A stretch of DNA of 25,577 nt, taken from Coemansia sp. RSA 922. Its lineage: Eukaryota > Kickxellomycota > Kickxellomycetes > Kickxellales > Kickxellaceae. The notes beneath the pieces are model-generated. The model did no database searches. It was given only the letters and a program-made list of their open reading frames with translations, and had not been told where the DNA came from. This document shows positions 1 through 8,386 of the stretch, in pieces. The DNA lies in the NCBI GenBank assembly GCA_027577415.1, contig JANBQS010000226.1:1-25577 (forward strand). Reading direction: 5' to 3'. Position numbers and translations under genes: made by a program. The first letter of the stretch is position 1, and each line of letters starts with the position of its first letter.

Positions 1-1014
1 GACAACGCTCGCGTCAAGGAGTTTAACCTGAAGCAAAAGTGGAAGTCGCCCAACGGCACCATTCGCAATGCCCTCAACGGCACCGTCTTCCGCGAGCCGA
101 TTTTCATCGACAACGTGCCTCGCTTTATCCCCGCCTGGAAGAAGCCCATCGTCATTGCGCGCCACGCCTTTGGCGACCAGTACAAGTCGACCGACTTTGA
201 AGTCGACGGCCCTGGCAAGTACGAAGTGAGCTTCACTCCCACTGGCGCCAGCGAGCCCAGCATGCGCAAGACGGTCTATGACTTTGCTGGACCTGGCGTT
301 GGCTTGGCCATGTTCAACACCAACGAGTCCATCACGGCATTCGCTCACGCCTGCTTCAAGATGGCCATCGACCGCAAGCTGCCGCTCTATCTGGGCACAA
401 AGTCCACCGTCATTTCGACGTACGATGCGTACTGGGACAAGATCTTTATCTCCCTGTACGAGTCCGAGTACAAGAGCGAATTTGAAAAGGCCGGCATATG
501 GTACGAGCACCGCCTGGTCGACGACATGGTTGCGCAGCTAGTCAAGATGGAGGGCGGGCTTATCTTGGCGCTGGGCAACATGCTGGGCGACATCATCTCT
601 GACCTGGTGGCTCAGGGCTGCGGCTCACTTGCGCTAATGTCGTCAGTGCTGGTGGCCAAGGGCGACAAGCCTGGAGAGTTTATCTACGAGAGCGAGGCAG
701 CTCATGGAACCGTTACGCGGCACTTCCGCCAGCACCAGCAGGGCAAGCCCACGTCGACCAACCCAGTCGCCTCCATCTACGCCTGGACTCGCGGCCTCAT
801 CCACCGCGCCCAGCTGGACGGCACCCCCGATCTAGAGGCCTTTGCCCAGAATCTCGAGACTGCTTGCATCGAAGCTGTCAAGGGCGGCGTTATGACCAAG
901 GATCTGGCCATCTCCATCCACGGCAACAGCGCGGGTCCTGACACCTATGTCACTACTGATGAGTACATTGCCGAAGTAGCCCGTCGTCTCTCTGCCCTTC
1001 AAGCTTCGAACTAG
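1..1014 (+). CDS. IDP1: NADP-dependent isocitrate dehydrogenase, 3' part of gene
   Basis: The reading frame is open from base 1 to the TAG at 1012-1014. The 337 residues correspond to human IDH1 from about residue 80 to the end, so the N-terminus lies outside the window. The enzyme oxidises isocitrate to 2-oxoglutarate with NADP+; cytosolic, mitochondrial or peroxisomal location cannot be told without the N-terminus. Visible family residues are the substrate serine in SPNGTIRN, the arginine and tyrosine of ARHAFGDQY (R132 and Y139 in human), the catalytic lysine in LYLGTKST, the metal aspartate in RLVDDMVAQ, and the NADP 2'-phosphate loop AAHGTVTRH. Odd: the segment read WACKNYDGDVQSDS in human IDH1 is LALGNMLGDIISDL here. 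The two metal aspartates are kept, but most surrounding residues differ although the flanks are well conserved. The gene converges on the MFS gene, with 114 bp between stop codons. Identification is near certain; the symbol could equally be IDP2 or IDP3. Confidence 0.95.
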   Translation, partial: DNARVKEFNLKQKWKSPNGTIRNALNGTVFREPIFIDNVPRFIPAWKKPIVIARHAFGDQYKSTDFEVDGPGKYEVSFTPTGASEPSMRKTVYDFAGPGVGLAMFNTNESITAFAHACFKMAIDRKLPLYLGTKSTVISTYDAYWDKIFISLYESEYKSEFEKAGIWYEHRLVDDMVAQLVKMEGGLILALGNMLGDIISDLVAQGCGSLALMSSVLVAKGDKPGEFIYESEAAHGTVTRHFRQHQQGKPTSTNPVASIYAWTRGLIHRAQLDGTPDLEAFAQNLETACIEAVKGGVMTKDLAISIHGNSAGPDTYVTTDEYIAEVARRLSALQASN

Positions 1015-1128
1015 GTCAAGCGTGGATGCTGACCCATGCTTTTAAAAGTAAACTTTTTTTACCAGCGTATTTTGTGTAATGGATTTGGTACTATTAACAT
1101 AACGTGGAATGTCGTGGGCGATAATGTG

Positions 1129-2565
1129 CTATTCGACAGGTCCGTAGTTTTGGCGCAGCGTACTTCCGCGGAACACGACGACCTGTATGAGCGCAAATGA
1201 GCAGAGCGAGATAAAGAACATGATCGAGTAGGACCACCCCCAGCCAATGTTATCAAGCATAGTAGGGAAGAGCTGGACGATGGTCGCCGCCCAGGCACTA
1301 CGCCAAAAGTTCTGCACACCGGTGATGCGCGCTGAGCTTGTTGGAAATATGTCGATTAGATACCCGCCGAGGCACTGAAAGGTAAACGCCATGCCTCCCC
1401 CGATAAAGAACTGCACCACTAGAAACCCAGCAAGAGCCAGCTGGTGCTCGAGGATCCATCCACTGGCAATAAGCGCACATAGAAACAGACCAGTACCCAC
1501 CCACATTGCTCCCAAACGAGCCTCGGCTGGAACTTTGGCGCTGCCCTTTGGATCAAGACCAGACTTGGCCTGTAATGCGAAGCCACGGCGACGCAAGAGA
1601 ACGTCGGTAATACGACCACCGGTAAGCGATCCTATAATGCATCCAACGCCTGAGGGTAAAAAGCACACGCCAGAGATGCCCTGAGATAGGCCGTAAATAT
1701 TCTCAAAGGCCAACGGCAACCCAGTGGCATTTGTAAAGTATGCTCCAAATATCATGGCAAAGTGGAGCATGGTCAGTGCCACCACTGGATAGCGGATAGT
1801 AGCAATGTCTAGCAGCGGGTTATTGCTCTTGAGGCAAAGTGGCGGCGGGATATTGACCTGCTCAATGGCGTGCTTTGCTGCGACTAGTCGGCGGTGGGTC
1901 TCCGGCAGAACAAACACCGCCAAAAGAAGCATGATTACGCCCCAAATAGCTAACACCCAAAACACCCAGCGCCAGCCAGCGCTCTGCCCGATGTAGCCTC
2001 CGATAAGTGGACCCAAGCAGGGTCCAAGCAATGGACCCAAGTAGTAGATGCCCAATGCAGTGCCACGCTTTTCGCGAGGATAAATGTCGGAAATGGTTCC
2101 TGCACCTGCGCCCTGCACCGCCGCTGCTCCAGCTGACTGTACAACCCGCGACGCTATCAGCGCGGTGAGACTATGCGACAAAGCACATCCGATACTGCCA
2201 CACGTGTAAACCAGCATTGACAATGCATATATTGGCTTCCGTCCAAACTGGTCGGCAAGATTACTCCAAATCAGAGGGAATACCGCCATGGCGATGATAT
2301 ATGCCGTCACAGTCCACGTAATAGACGACTGTGTGGCGTGGAGGTCGTCGCGAACTTGTTGAATGCTTGGGTAAAACATGTTGGCCGACAGCGGGCTGAC
2401 CAGGCCCGTGAGGGCGGTGATTATCACAATCATACCTCGTGCCCGAGCTGAAAACGGCGAGTACGGCACATCTACTAGGCCTGGCAGCTCAGTAGGCAGC
2501 TCTTCGCTCAGTGATTTGATGTCGAGACTTTGTGAGGCAACTGTTTCAGGGACCGTGGTTGTCAT
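1129..2565 (-). CDS. MFS transporter, DHA1 (drug:H+ antiporter) type
   Basis: An intronless 478-residue membrane protein with about 12 hydrophobic segments after a polar N-terminus of about 40 residues. Family marks are the motif-A loop NLADQFGRKPIYALS after segment 2 and the antiporter motif-C glycines and prolines GPLLGPCLGPLIGGY in segment 5, followed by WRWVFWVL. The central cytoplasmic loop around residues 225-250 and the C-terminal half (GGGMAFTFQCLGGYLIDIFP) resemble fungal DHA1 multidrug, polyamine or fluconazole-resistance exporters. Members export hydrophobic or cationic compounds at the plasma membrane by proton antiport; the substrate cannot be told from sequence. The start is the ATG at 2563-2565 (MTTTVPETVASQ). 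The 624 bp upstream contain several CGG/CCG dyads, which would suit control by a zinc-cluster regulator, as is usual for fungal drug-efflux genes. That link is inference. Confidence 0.9.
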   Translation of the reverse strand: MTTTVPETVASQSLDIKSLSEELPTELPGLVDVPYSPFSARARGMIVIITALTGLVSPLSANMFYPSIQQVRDDLHATQSSITWTVTAYIIAMAVFPLIWSNLADQFGRKPIYALSMLVYTCGSIGCALSHSLTALIASRVVQSAGAAAVQGAGAGTISDIYPREKRGTALGIYYLGPLLGPCLGPLIGGYIGQSAGWRWVFWVLAIWGVIMLLLAVFVLPETHRRLVAAKHAIEQVNIPPPLCLKSNNPLLDIATIRYPVVALTMLHFAMIFGAYFTNATGLPLAFENIYGLSQGISGVCFLPSGVGCIIGSLTGGRITDVLLRRRGFALQAKSGLDPKGSAKVPAEARLGAMWVGTGLFLCALIASGWILEHQLALAGFLVVQFFIGGGMAFTFQCLGGYLIDIFPTSSARITGVQNFWRSAWAATIVQLFPTMLDNIGWGWSYSIMFFISLCSFALIQVVVFRGSTLRQNYGPVE

Positions 2566-2887
2566 GATAAACAGTGGTGCTATGCGAGACCAAGGGCAAT
2601 AAAGATGACAAGTTTGTGTTTGAAGGATATCAAAAAAATATGTACACGCCTTTTAAAAACAGAAGGACTATGAACGAGTCATCTTTCATTTATACACCAG
2701 CAAAGCAAAGCTTGGCCGGATGTGTGCCCAACATTCTCAATAGTGACAAAAACTTTTAAACGGTGGGGAGAGGTGAGAATACTAATACTGCTGTTAAATT
2801 GAAAGGCCCTGTCTACGTCTAGCCAACTCCGTGGTTTGACGCGCCTGGGCAAGTATTCTCCGCTACAGTTAATTCCGTCTCTTGAAT

Positions 2888-3148
2888 GCCGGAACTTCAT
2901 TCGCCAAAACCTTATTCCGGCCAAGGAAGGCATCCAATCACATATCGGTCTACACCGTAGACCGCGTGGGCTGTGAGCGTAGTGTCGGCAATGTTTGCCG
3001 TTGCAGTCACAACCACCGACAGTGCATGTTGTAAATGTAAACTGATAAGCCGGCTACTTTACACAGAAAAATATTAACTACTGATAAATTATTATAAGAC
3101 CCGCTCTCCCCATCGGACATCCGTGAGTTCCGAATGCAATATCCGATG
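2888..3148. promoter_or_regulatory. Cluster of CGG/CCG dyad repeats upstream of the MFS gene
   Basis: Five inverted repeats contain CGG/CCG half-sites: GCCGGAA at 2888-2894 with TTCCGGC at 2915-2921; a perfect 8+3+8 dyad CGGTCTAC-ACC-GTAGACCG at 2946-2964; CGGCAA-TGT-TTGCCG at 2986-3000; TGTCGG at 2983-2988 with CCGACA at 3016-3021; and CATCGGA at 3111-3117 with TCCGATG at 3142-3148. CGG-N-CCG pairs are the form recognised by dimeric fungal Zn2Cys6 regulators. The cluster lies 320-580 bp upstream of the MFS start. The rest of the 2566-3189 gap shows no gene; a TATAAAA on the plus strand at 3162-3168 has no convincing target. Confidence 0.35.
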
Positions 3149-3189
3149 CTTAGATAGTGTGGTATAAAATGCGCAACATCTGTCCTGGG

Positions 3190-3597
3190 TCAGTAGGCAG
3201 CAGCAGGATCTAGTGCTGCGATATGTGGCAGTTCGGCTGGCTGGCGGACTAGTAAAAGGCTCATGCGGTGCAGGTTTCGCCGAAGCAAGGACTGATGGCG
3301 CATAAGTTGTGCGACGATCTTTTCTTCGTGGCAGTCATCGAGATATGGCACCACATCCTCAGACAGGTCTGCGTAGTCATGGCCAAAGAACGGGAGGCTG
3401 TGAACATCACTGTAGTCGTGGCGGTAGTCACTCCAGCTACCAGCACATGTATCTTTACCAACATGTACAATCCTCACTTCGCTCAAGCTGGCAGTAGCAC
3501 TCTCCTTTTGTATAGCATGCTCCTCCGAAGCTGGTATTGCTTTTACTCGCAGGATGCGCCAACACAGGCGCCGCATCCAGTTTCTGTCTGTACGCAT
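3190..3597 (-). CDS. Hypothetical protein, 135 residues
   Basis: I do not recognise a family. The reading frame is open to an upstream ATG at 3735, but residues coded by 3598-3735 look like leader sequence (Ser/Thr-rich, run of short repeats), so I prefer the ATG at 3595-3597, which has A at -3. The protein starts with a basic, aromatic stretch (MRTDRNWMRRLCWRILRVK). It has a middle part rich in Asp, His and Tyr (SDYRHDYSDVHSLPFFGHDY), and an acidic segment followed by an amphipathic helix-like basic tail (LMRHQSLLRRNLHRMSLLL). There is no signal peptide or membrane segment. Codons such as GAC, TAC, CGC and CAC in the middle resemble those of neighbouring genes, which is why I favour this strand over the 131-codon ORF opposite (3268-3663). 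It lies on the same strand as eIF2D, 333 bp downstream of it. Confidence 0.45.
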   Translation of the reverse strand: MRTDRNWMRRLCWRILRVKAIPASEEHAIQKESATASLSEVRIVHVGKDTCAGSWSDYRHDYSDVHSLPFFGHDYADLSEDVVPYLDDCHEEKIVAQLMRHQSLLRRNLHRMSLLLVRQPAELPHIAALDPAAAY

Positions 3598-3930
3598 GTT
3601 AGAATTTGTTGGTCGCGTGCGTGCGTAGGTGTAGGTGCTGGTAGTATTACAGTGATTAGATAAAGAGTGTTCACGATGGATGAGGAAGGATGCAGAAATA
3701 ATAGCACCAACACTTGAGGGCGGGAGTCTGTCCATTTATGTAAAAATGCCAAGCCAGCACCAGCGACAAAAAAGAAAGGAAAACAGGCGCAACTCCTGTC
3801 AGCTGCTGCTGCTGCCGAAAGCCCTTGTTACGTTCTTGGCAAGCCAGGGGCGGCAGCCACGCCCAGGCCAGGCCGGAACACTCTATCTGATACAAAATAG
3901 TAGACATCTCGCCAAATGCGGCATCGGTTG
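3598..3930. other. Intergenic stretch between eIF2D and the small hypothetical gene
   Basis: It holds the 3' flank of eIF2D and the presumed leader of the minus-strand small gene. A GT-rich plus-strand tract (3604-3645, repeats of gcgtgcg and gtaggtg) is the only compositional feature. No coding region or RNA gene is seen. Confidence 0.4.
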
Positions 3931-5781
3931 TCAATTGTTGGCCGCCTTTTTGGCCTTGGCCCGGCCAGATTTGTCGACCGCGCTAATGAGGCGCGCCGGT
4001 AACCTGTGCTGCTCCAGTAGCTTGGTCAGCGTCGCAATGTGGTGGCCTTGAACAAGAACCATCTGAGCGTTCTTCTTTCCGGGGATCGCGTCAACAGTTG
4101 TGCTCGACGCACATGCTGTCCGGAGCTCCTTTGCTAGGATCGAGGGATCGATGCCATAGGGCTCTAGGCCCGAAACACGCGTAATGGCCTTGTTGCCCAT
4201 CTTCTTCTCGCAAACAATCTCGGCACAGGGCGGGTTACCAATCTTCACTGGCGTCGGCCCTCCCGGCAGCACGACCTGCGTGTACAGCGTCATCCTTTCC
4301 TGGAGCCGGGCTTGGAGTTTGTCACGCGGGTAGGAGCTCAGCTTTGAGTACTCCTCCTTGGTGAGCAGTCCGTCGCACAGACGATGGTCCAGCTTGACCA
4401 TCCGTGGGTTCTGCGCGTCCACTAGCCGCCGCCCCTTTATGTAGTCCTCCAATACAGTGCGTGCTTGCTGTCGGCTAAAGTACCCCGTGTCTGTTTGTGC
4501 ATTGACATCGTCGAACAGAGGCGCAAGGGCGCTCGATGGCTTCAGTAGTTCGATTACGCGGATCATATCGAGTTCGCTGCCATCCTGGCCAGGTACCGCT
4601 ACCAAGCGGCCAGCCTCTCCGTCGTTTAGTTTTTCTTTCTTCGCGCTGCCGATGACATAGGGAGTAAACTCGGCCATATCCTTGTGAGCCCAGTTAAACG
4701 ACTTGATGTGCAGCTCGCCGCGAATGTCCTTAAGCTTGATCAGCCCGTGCTTTTCGGCTACCTTGAGGAACTTTGCCAGCTTTTTGTGAGACGACTTTTT
4801 GATATCCAGCTCTCGGCCACGCGGCGCGCTAGGCACCATGTAAGTCGAGTAAATTGTCGAAGCGTTAATGGGGAGTAGCTCGGTCGCATGTGCGGCATCG
4901 AGAACCGTCGCCATGATCTGCCTTAGCGAGTTCATTAGCAACTCGTCCATCTCGTCCGGAGCGACTGCCTCTGCTACACTATCCGTTAGACTGCTAGGTG
5001 GTCCTTCATCTGTCGCAAGCTCAAGAGTAGCCGAAACAGACTGCTTATCGTCGCTGGGTCTCTGCTCCTCGCCATCCAAGTCATGCTCATTGTCGCTGTT
5101 GTTGTCGTCCGAATCGTCGCCAATGCGGACAAGATCGGCCGCGCCAGCAAACTCAATAGTCGGTAGTGGCTGCTTGCTCCCCGACCCCCACAGATGGTCC
5201 ATATATGTGTGTGTAATGAGTACCGCCTTGCCCTTGGCTCCGGCAACGCTGTGTAGGCCATGCGTGTCAAGGTTGAGCACACCTACTGCCTGTGCTGCGG
5301 CGTTCCCAGGACAGCAGATTGCCACGAGTGCTCCCTTTTTCAGATCGGGCAAGCCCTCGCGAGGGATGAGTAGTCCTGGTACCATTAGGTCGGCGCCACC
5401 AATGAGCTTTGGGATCACCAGCGACGTAGTCCACAGAACAGGTAGCAACATGGGGAATTTCCATAGAGTGTAAACCGTTGGTATTAGCATGGCAGCCCCG
5501 CCTGCGACAGCCTCTACTTTAAGCCACAAGGGGTCGCCCACTTCGCTGTAGAATATCTCGCCTCTGTCGCCAATGTGCGAGGTGAATTTCGCCGCCTGTA
5601 GCTTGTCGGGCATTGGCCCTTCGGCATTGACACTATCGCACTCACTGCTGCTGTTGTTCTCTGCTTGCTCAACTTGCTCCCAGGCTGCAGGAAACAGCTC
5701 CTTGGACTCTTGAATAAGATGCCGACCGCTCGACGACCGCAGCGGAGCGCGGGCCTTTGTGTGGAATGGCTTCTTGAACAT
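3931..5781 (-). CDS. TMA64: Translation factor eIF2D (Tma64, ligatin family)
   Basis: The 616-residue protein acts at the 40S ribosomal subunit: the family delivers tRNA to the P site and helps recycle 40S subunits after termination. Domain order is complete. An N-terminal DUF1947-like start MFKKPFHTKARAPLRSS is followed by TVYTLWKFPMLLPVL and IGGADLMVPGLLIP. The PUA domain spans about 125-200 (GALVAICCPGNAAAQAVGV, ending TYMDHLWGSG). An acidic linker lies at about 217-250. The winged-helix part carries LDIKKSSHKKLAKFLK, then comes a SWIB/MDM2-like segment (about 400-490), and the SUI1 domain is at about 512-600 (GNKAITRVSGLEPYGIDPS, then QMVLVQGHH). The frame is open 51 codons further upstream, but those codons run through a poly-T tract and into QNG1, so MFKKPF, matching the family start, is chosen. 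The gap to the upstream QNG1 stop is only 77 bp. No introns. Confidence 0.95.
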   Translation of the reverse strand: MFKKPFHTKARAPLRSSSGRHLIQESKELFPAAWEQVEQAENNSSSECDSVNAEGPMPDKLQAAKFTSHIGDRGEIFYSEVGDPLWLKVEAVAGGAAMLIPTVYTLWKFPMLLPVLWTTSLVIPKLIGGADLMVPGLLIPREGLPDLKKGALVAICCPGNAAAQAVGVLNLDTHGLHSVAGAKGKAVLITHTYMDHLWGSGSKQPLPTIEFAGAADLVRIGDDSDDNNSDNEHDLDGEEQRPSDDKQSVSATLELATDEGPPSSLTDSVAEAVAPDEMDELLMNSLRQIMATVLDAAHATELLPINASTIYSTYMVPSAPRGRELDIKKSSHKKLAKFLKVAEKHGLIKLKDIRGELHIKSFNWAHKDMAEFTPYVIGSAKKEKLNDGEAGRLVAVPGQDGSELDMIRVIELLKPSSALAPLFDDVNAQTDTGYFSRQQARTVLEDYIKGRRLVDAQNPRMVKLDHRLCDGLLTKEEYSKLSSYPRDKLQARLQERMTLYTQVVLPGGPTPVKIGNPPCAEIVCEKKMGNKAITRVSGLEPYGIDPSILAKELRTACASSTTVDAIPGKKNAQMVLVQGHHIATLTKLLEQHRLPARLISAVDKSGRAKAKKAANN

Positions 5782-5858
5782 GTTCTGTTGTAGAGAATTG
5801 TCAAAAAAAGACAAAAAAAAAAAAAAAAAGAATTGGAAAGAGAAAAGATGTTGGCCCT
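5782..5858 (-). promoter_or_regulatory. Compact QNG1 terminator / eIF2D promoter interval with poly(dA:dT) tract
   Basis: The whole interval between the QNG1 stop and the eIF2D ATG is 77 bp. It contains 17 consecutive A on the plus strand (5813-5829) plus a second run of seven (5803-5809), so the minus-strand leader is almost pure pyrimidine. Poly(dA:dT) tracts exclude nucleosomes and are typical of fungal housekeeping promoters. Both the 3' end of QNG1 and the start of eIF2D must be set here or inside the QNG1 coding region. Confidence 0.5.
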
Positions 5859-7034
5859 TCAAAAGTAAACTGTATTTTTGCACACCAGGCGCGGGATAGG
5901 TCTTAGTTCGGGGTCCTTTCCCTCCTGCCACCAAAAGTTGTCCAGCGTTGCCTGATTAACTGAGATCGCGCCAGCCTTAAACTCAGAGCTAGGACTGTTG
6001 GCACAGTCCACTACCAGCTGTGCGGCCACGATTGAGGCCGCGCGCATTGCCGTGGTCTCCTGCAGCGTCAGCTCTTTGCCACTATCAATTTTGGCCCGGA
6101 TGCTCGAGCATGGATCGATTAGGCCGTGGTGCTGGACGACGGTAGGCACCACATTGTCAGCAAACAAAGTCATATCGCCAATGTCGGAAAAGTCAAACAT
6201 CGAGTCCTCCCTTCCAAACTTTTGGCAAATGTCGTACGCAATCAGCTGTGCCTTTTTGAACAGATAGACGGGGTGTCCGCCGATGCTAGCCGCGTCGCGC
6301 AGGGACGGGAAGGCGGTGACTAGCTTTTGTACAAGGTTGGCCGCAGTAGGCTTCTCGGCACACGTCTTGGTAATAAAGTCGGCAAACGAGGCAAAGCCCG
6401 ACTGCTCCAGCCTGCGGCCCGTGTCTTGCAATATGCCCAGGATTATCTCAGCCAGTGGCCGCAGCTCGCTGGCTTCGCTGATCATAACAGCGGTATTTCC
6501 CTCGCTCATCGGCCGCTCCTTGCCCAGAAGAGGTATGCCAAAGTGGCGAGAAATGTCGCCCAGGGTCAGCGCTTGCAGTCCTCGCGCGTCAAGAGGCGTC
6601 TGCGAAATATGCATCGACATACAGCCAAAGTTGATAGTGTCGGATGCCCCCCGGTTGACAGCCTCGTGTAGCTCGCGCCGAAACCCACTTCCAATTTGCA
6701 ACAGGTCAAGAATGGCTATGAGGTTGAGATTCTGCGCCTGGCTGTCAAAGACTAGCGGCAGGCTGCGGGACCAGCTGTTGACATGCTTGACATACTTGTC
6801 AAACTTGGCTACATCAAGCCCATCTACATACTGTTGAACTTTGCTACTGTTGACCTTGACTAGTACCTGGCCATCGCCGCCGATAAACCTGCTGGTAGAG
6901 TCGCGCACTGCATCAAAATAATTCGTCAATGGTGGCGGCAGGGGAACGCCCTCGCCAGTACACGCCCGCTCCCAGGCCGCTGGTAGACCGGCAGACGCAC
7001 CGGACGCACCGGAAAGCTCGGAGATAAGACCCAT
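5859..7034 (-). CDS. QNG1: Queuosine 5'-phosphate N-glycosylase/hydrolase (Q_salvage, DUF2419)
   Basis: A 391-residue soluble protein of the queuosine-salvage family. The enzyme releases queuine from queuosine 5'-monophosphate so that it can be inserted at the tRNA wobble position by the eukaryotic TGT complex; eukaryotes cannot make queuine. Family features are GSGFRRELHEAVNRGASDTI, then FGCMSMHISQTPLDARGLQA, LTLGDISRHFGIPL, the middle AFPSLRDAASIGGHPVYLFK with KAQLIAYDI, the active-site region DIGDMTLFADNVVPTVVQHH, and the C-terminal NFWWQEGKDPE with a closing CKNTVYF. Length and order match fungal members. From memory, human QNG1 reads FADYR where this has FADNV; whether fungal relatives share that is unchecked. 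The start ATG has AAC before it and G after. It is divergently transcribed from FRG1 with 221 bp between starts. Family assignment is firm; the activity is by homology. Confidence 0.88.
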   Translation of the reverse strand: MGLISELSGASGASAGLPAAWERACTGEGVPLPPPLTNYFDAVRDSTSRFIGGDGQVLVKVNSSKVQQYVDGLDVAKFDKYVKHVNSWSRSLPLVFDSQAQNLNLIAILDLLQIGSGFRRELHEAVNRGASDTINFGCMSMHISQTPLDARGLQALTLGDISRHFGIPLLGKERPMSEGNTAVMISEASELRPLAEIILGILQDTGRRLEQSGFASFADFITKTCAEKPTAANLVQKLVTAFPSLRDAASIGGHPVYLFKKAQLIAYDICQKFGREDSMFDFSDIGDMTLFADNVVPTVVQHHGLIDPCSSIRAKIDSGKELTLQETTAMRAASIVAAQLVVDCANSPSSEFKAGAISVNQATLDNFWWQEGKDPELRPIPRLVCKNTVYF

Positions 7035-7255
7035 GTTAAGCGTGGCAAATAGAATTGAGAAGAAAGAAAAAACGCAAAAGTCGCGAGAAGAGAAAACACA
7101 GAATTACTGAGAGTAAGCTTAATCAATTGCTTGTGAAAATCGCAAAAATTACTGCGGTGACGTAAGCAGACGTGTGCGCCATCTCGCTTGATATGCGGAT
7201 TATGGCGTTCCAGAAACTCTTTGCTCTTCAAAAAACTTTCATTTTTTTTGTCGAA
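7035..7255. promoter_or_regulatory. Bidirectional promoter between QNG1 and FRG1
   Basis: The two start codons face away from each other across 221 bp. The interval is AT-rich near both genes and contains TGACGTAA at 7158-7165, a CRE/bZIP-type half-palindrome, near its middle. No TATA box stands out. Shared control of the two genes is possible but not shown. Confidence 0.45.
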
Positions 7256-8245
7256 ATGGAGTACCGGCAGGCACGCAGCAAAAAGCTGTCATTTAAAGGC
7301 GAGGCGAAATGTGCCAAACGAGCCGCAGACAGTAGCAGCAATAGTAGTGCCCCTACTAAGCGCAAGTCGAAGAAGCGCAACAGAGAGCCGGAGGGAGACA
7401 AGTGCCAAAGCACCACTGGGTGGGTTCCCATAGAGTCGCTAGAAGACTTGGAAGGCCCTATTGCGCTCTATCATAGAGACGAACAGCTTTACGCTTTAGC
7501 CATTCCACCCAAGGAGGAGATGCAGGCGCGAGCAGACACGAACGAGCAAGCCCCAGCACTCTACACACTTGACAACGCATCGCTAATGGAGAGCGAGCCT
7601 CTGAGCGTCGAGCAAGTGTTTGCTGTTCGCAGATCCGTACCCATGGCTGGCCCAGCCGACGCAGAGGCGACAATGTACTCGTTAAAGTCGTTTGTAGGCA
7701 CATATTTGTCGGCCGACAGGCACGGACGCCTTTCCTGCGCCTCAACAGCCATTGGCGCCCTGGAAATGTGGACCCCCGTTCTGCTTCCCGACAGAGGCGA
7801 TGGTGCAATAGCATTTATGATCCGTCCACCAGGTGTATCTGAAGATCGATTCCTGAGCGCCGAGACAAACAATACAGCGCCGGAGGGCAGGCCTGCTGTA
7901 TTGACCGGATCCACACTGCCTGTCCGCATTCATGCACTTGGAACGTCCATTGGATACTCCCAGGTATTCTTCGCAAAATGCCAGGCCGCAATTAAGCAGA
8001 AACGCCAACAGGCCATAGCTGCAACAGCAGCCAATAGCATCGTAGGCGTAGCGCCCATGTCTGGCAACCTTGCTGTCGATGAAGCCACTCAGGCCAAGCG
8101 CTTTCAGAGCTTTCAGGGCGGGCGACCACGCCCAACAGCTGAGCGCAACATGCCCGATCTCAATAGCGCCAAGCAGGCTGGCAAGTACGGGGAGGGTCTG
8201 TTGGATCGACGCGAAAAGACAAAATCGGACCGTTACTGCAAGTAA
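7256..8245 (+). CDS. FRG1: FRG1-like nuclear protein
   Basis: The 329-residue protein matches FRG1, a conserved nuclear and nucleolar protein with a fascin-like beta-trefoil fold, linked in animals to pre-mRNA splicing and F-actin binding. The N-terminus MEYRQARSKKLSFKGE resembles the FRG1 start (MAEYSYVKSTKLVLKG), followed by a lysine-rich nuclear localisation region (TKRKSKKRNREP, about residues 35-46). Trefoil repeats include LKSFVGTYLSADRHGRLSCA and GALEMWTPVLLPDRGDGAIA. The C-terminal signature is strong: RFQSFQGGRP, then GEGLLDRREKTKSDRYCK, nearly the same as the animal ending LLDRRAKLKADRYCK. Upstream in-frame ATGs at 7172, 7193 and 7202 exist but would add a hydrophobic, unrelated leader, so the ATG at 7256 is used. 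DcpS follows on the same strand after 141 bp. S. cerevisiae has no FRG1, so this argues for another fungal lineage. Confidence 0.92.
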   Translation: MEYRQARSKKLSFKGEAKCAKRAADSSSNSSAPTKRKSKKRNREPEGDKCQSTTGWVPIESLEDLEGPIALYHRDEQLYALAIPPKEEMQARADTNEQAPALYTLDNASLMESEPLSVEQVFAVRRSVPMAGPADAEATMYSLKSFVGTYLSADRHGRLSCASTAIGALEMWTPVLLPDRGDGAIAFMIRPPGVSEDRFLSAETNNTAPEGRPAVLTGSTLPVRIHALGTSIGYSQVFFAKCQAAIKQKRQQAIAATAANSIVGVAPMSGNLAVDEATQAKRFQSFQGGRPRPTAERNMPDLNSAKQAGKYGEGLLDRREKTKSDRYCK

Positions 8246-8386
8246 AATCTTTAAGCATGCTGTGTGATTTAATTACCACAAGTGTACAACACTGGTAGCG
8301 AGAGATTCCTGCTACGCTTCTTTTTTTGTTCTGATCTCACGCGATTATTTTGCCTTATTGCTTGTCCGTATTTTCATCACTTTCCT

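Noticed and set aside
3268..3663. 131-codon plus-strand ORF with TATAAAA upstream
   Set aside because: Composition (Cys, Val and Ile runs) looks less like a protein than the opposite strand does; kept only as an alternative to the 135-residue minus-strand gene.
4868..5473. 201-codon plus-strand ORF inside eIF2D
   Set aside because: It is antisense to a well-conserved eIF2D coding region, with Ser/Ala/Pro-rich content typical of a shadow frame and no domain.
5782..5934. 51-codon upstream extension of eIF2D
   Set aside because: It would encode a poly-Phe run from the poly-T tract and overlap the QNG1 coding end; the family start MFKKPF lies at 5781.
6283..6837. 184-codon plus-strand ORF inside QNG1
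   Set aside because: Antisense to QNG1; Ser/Arg/Cys-rich translation without recognisable content.
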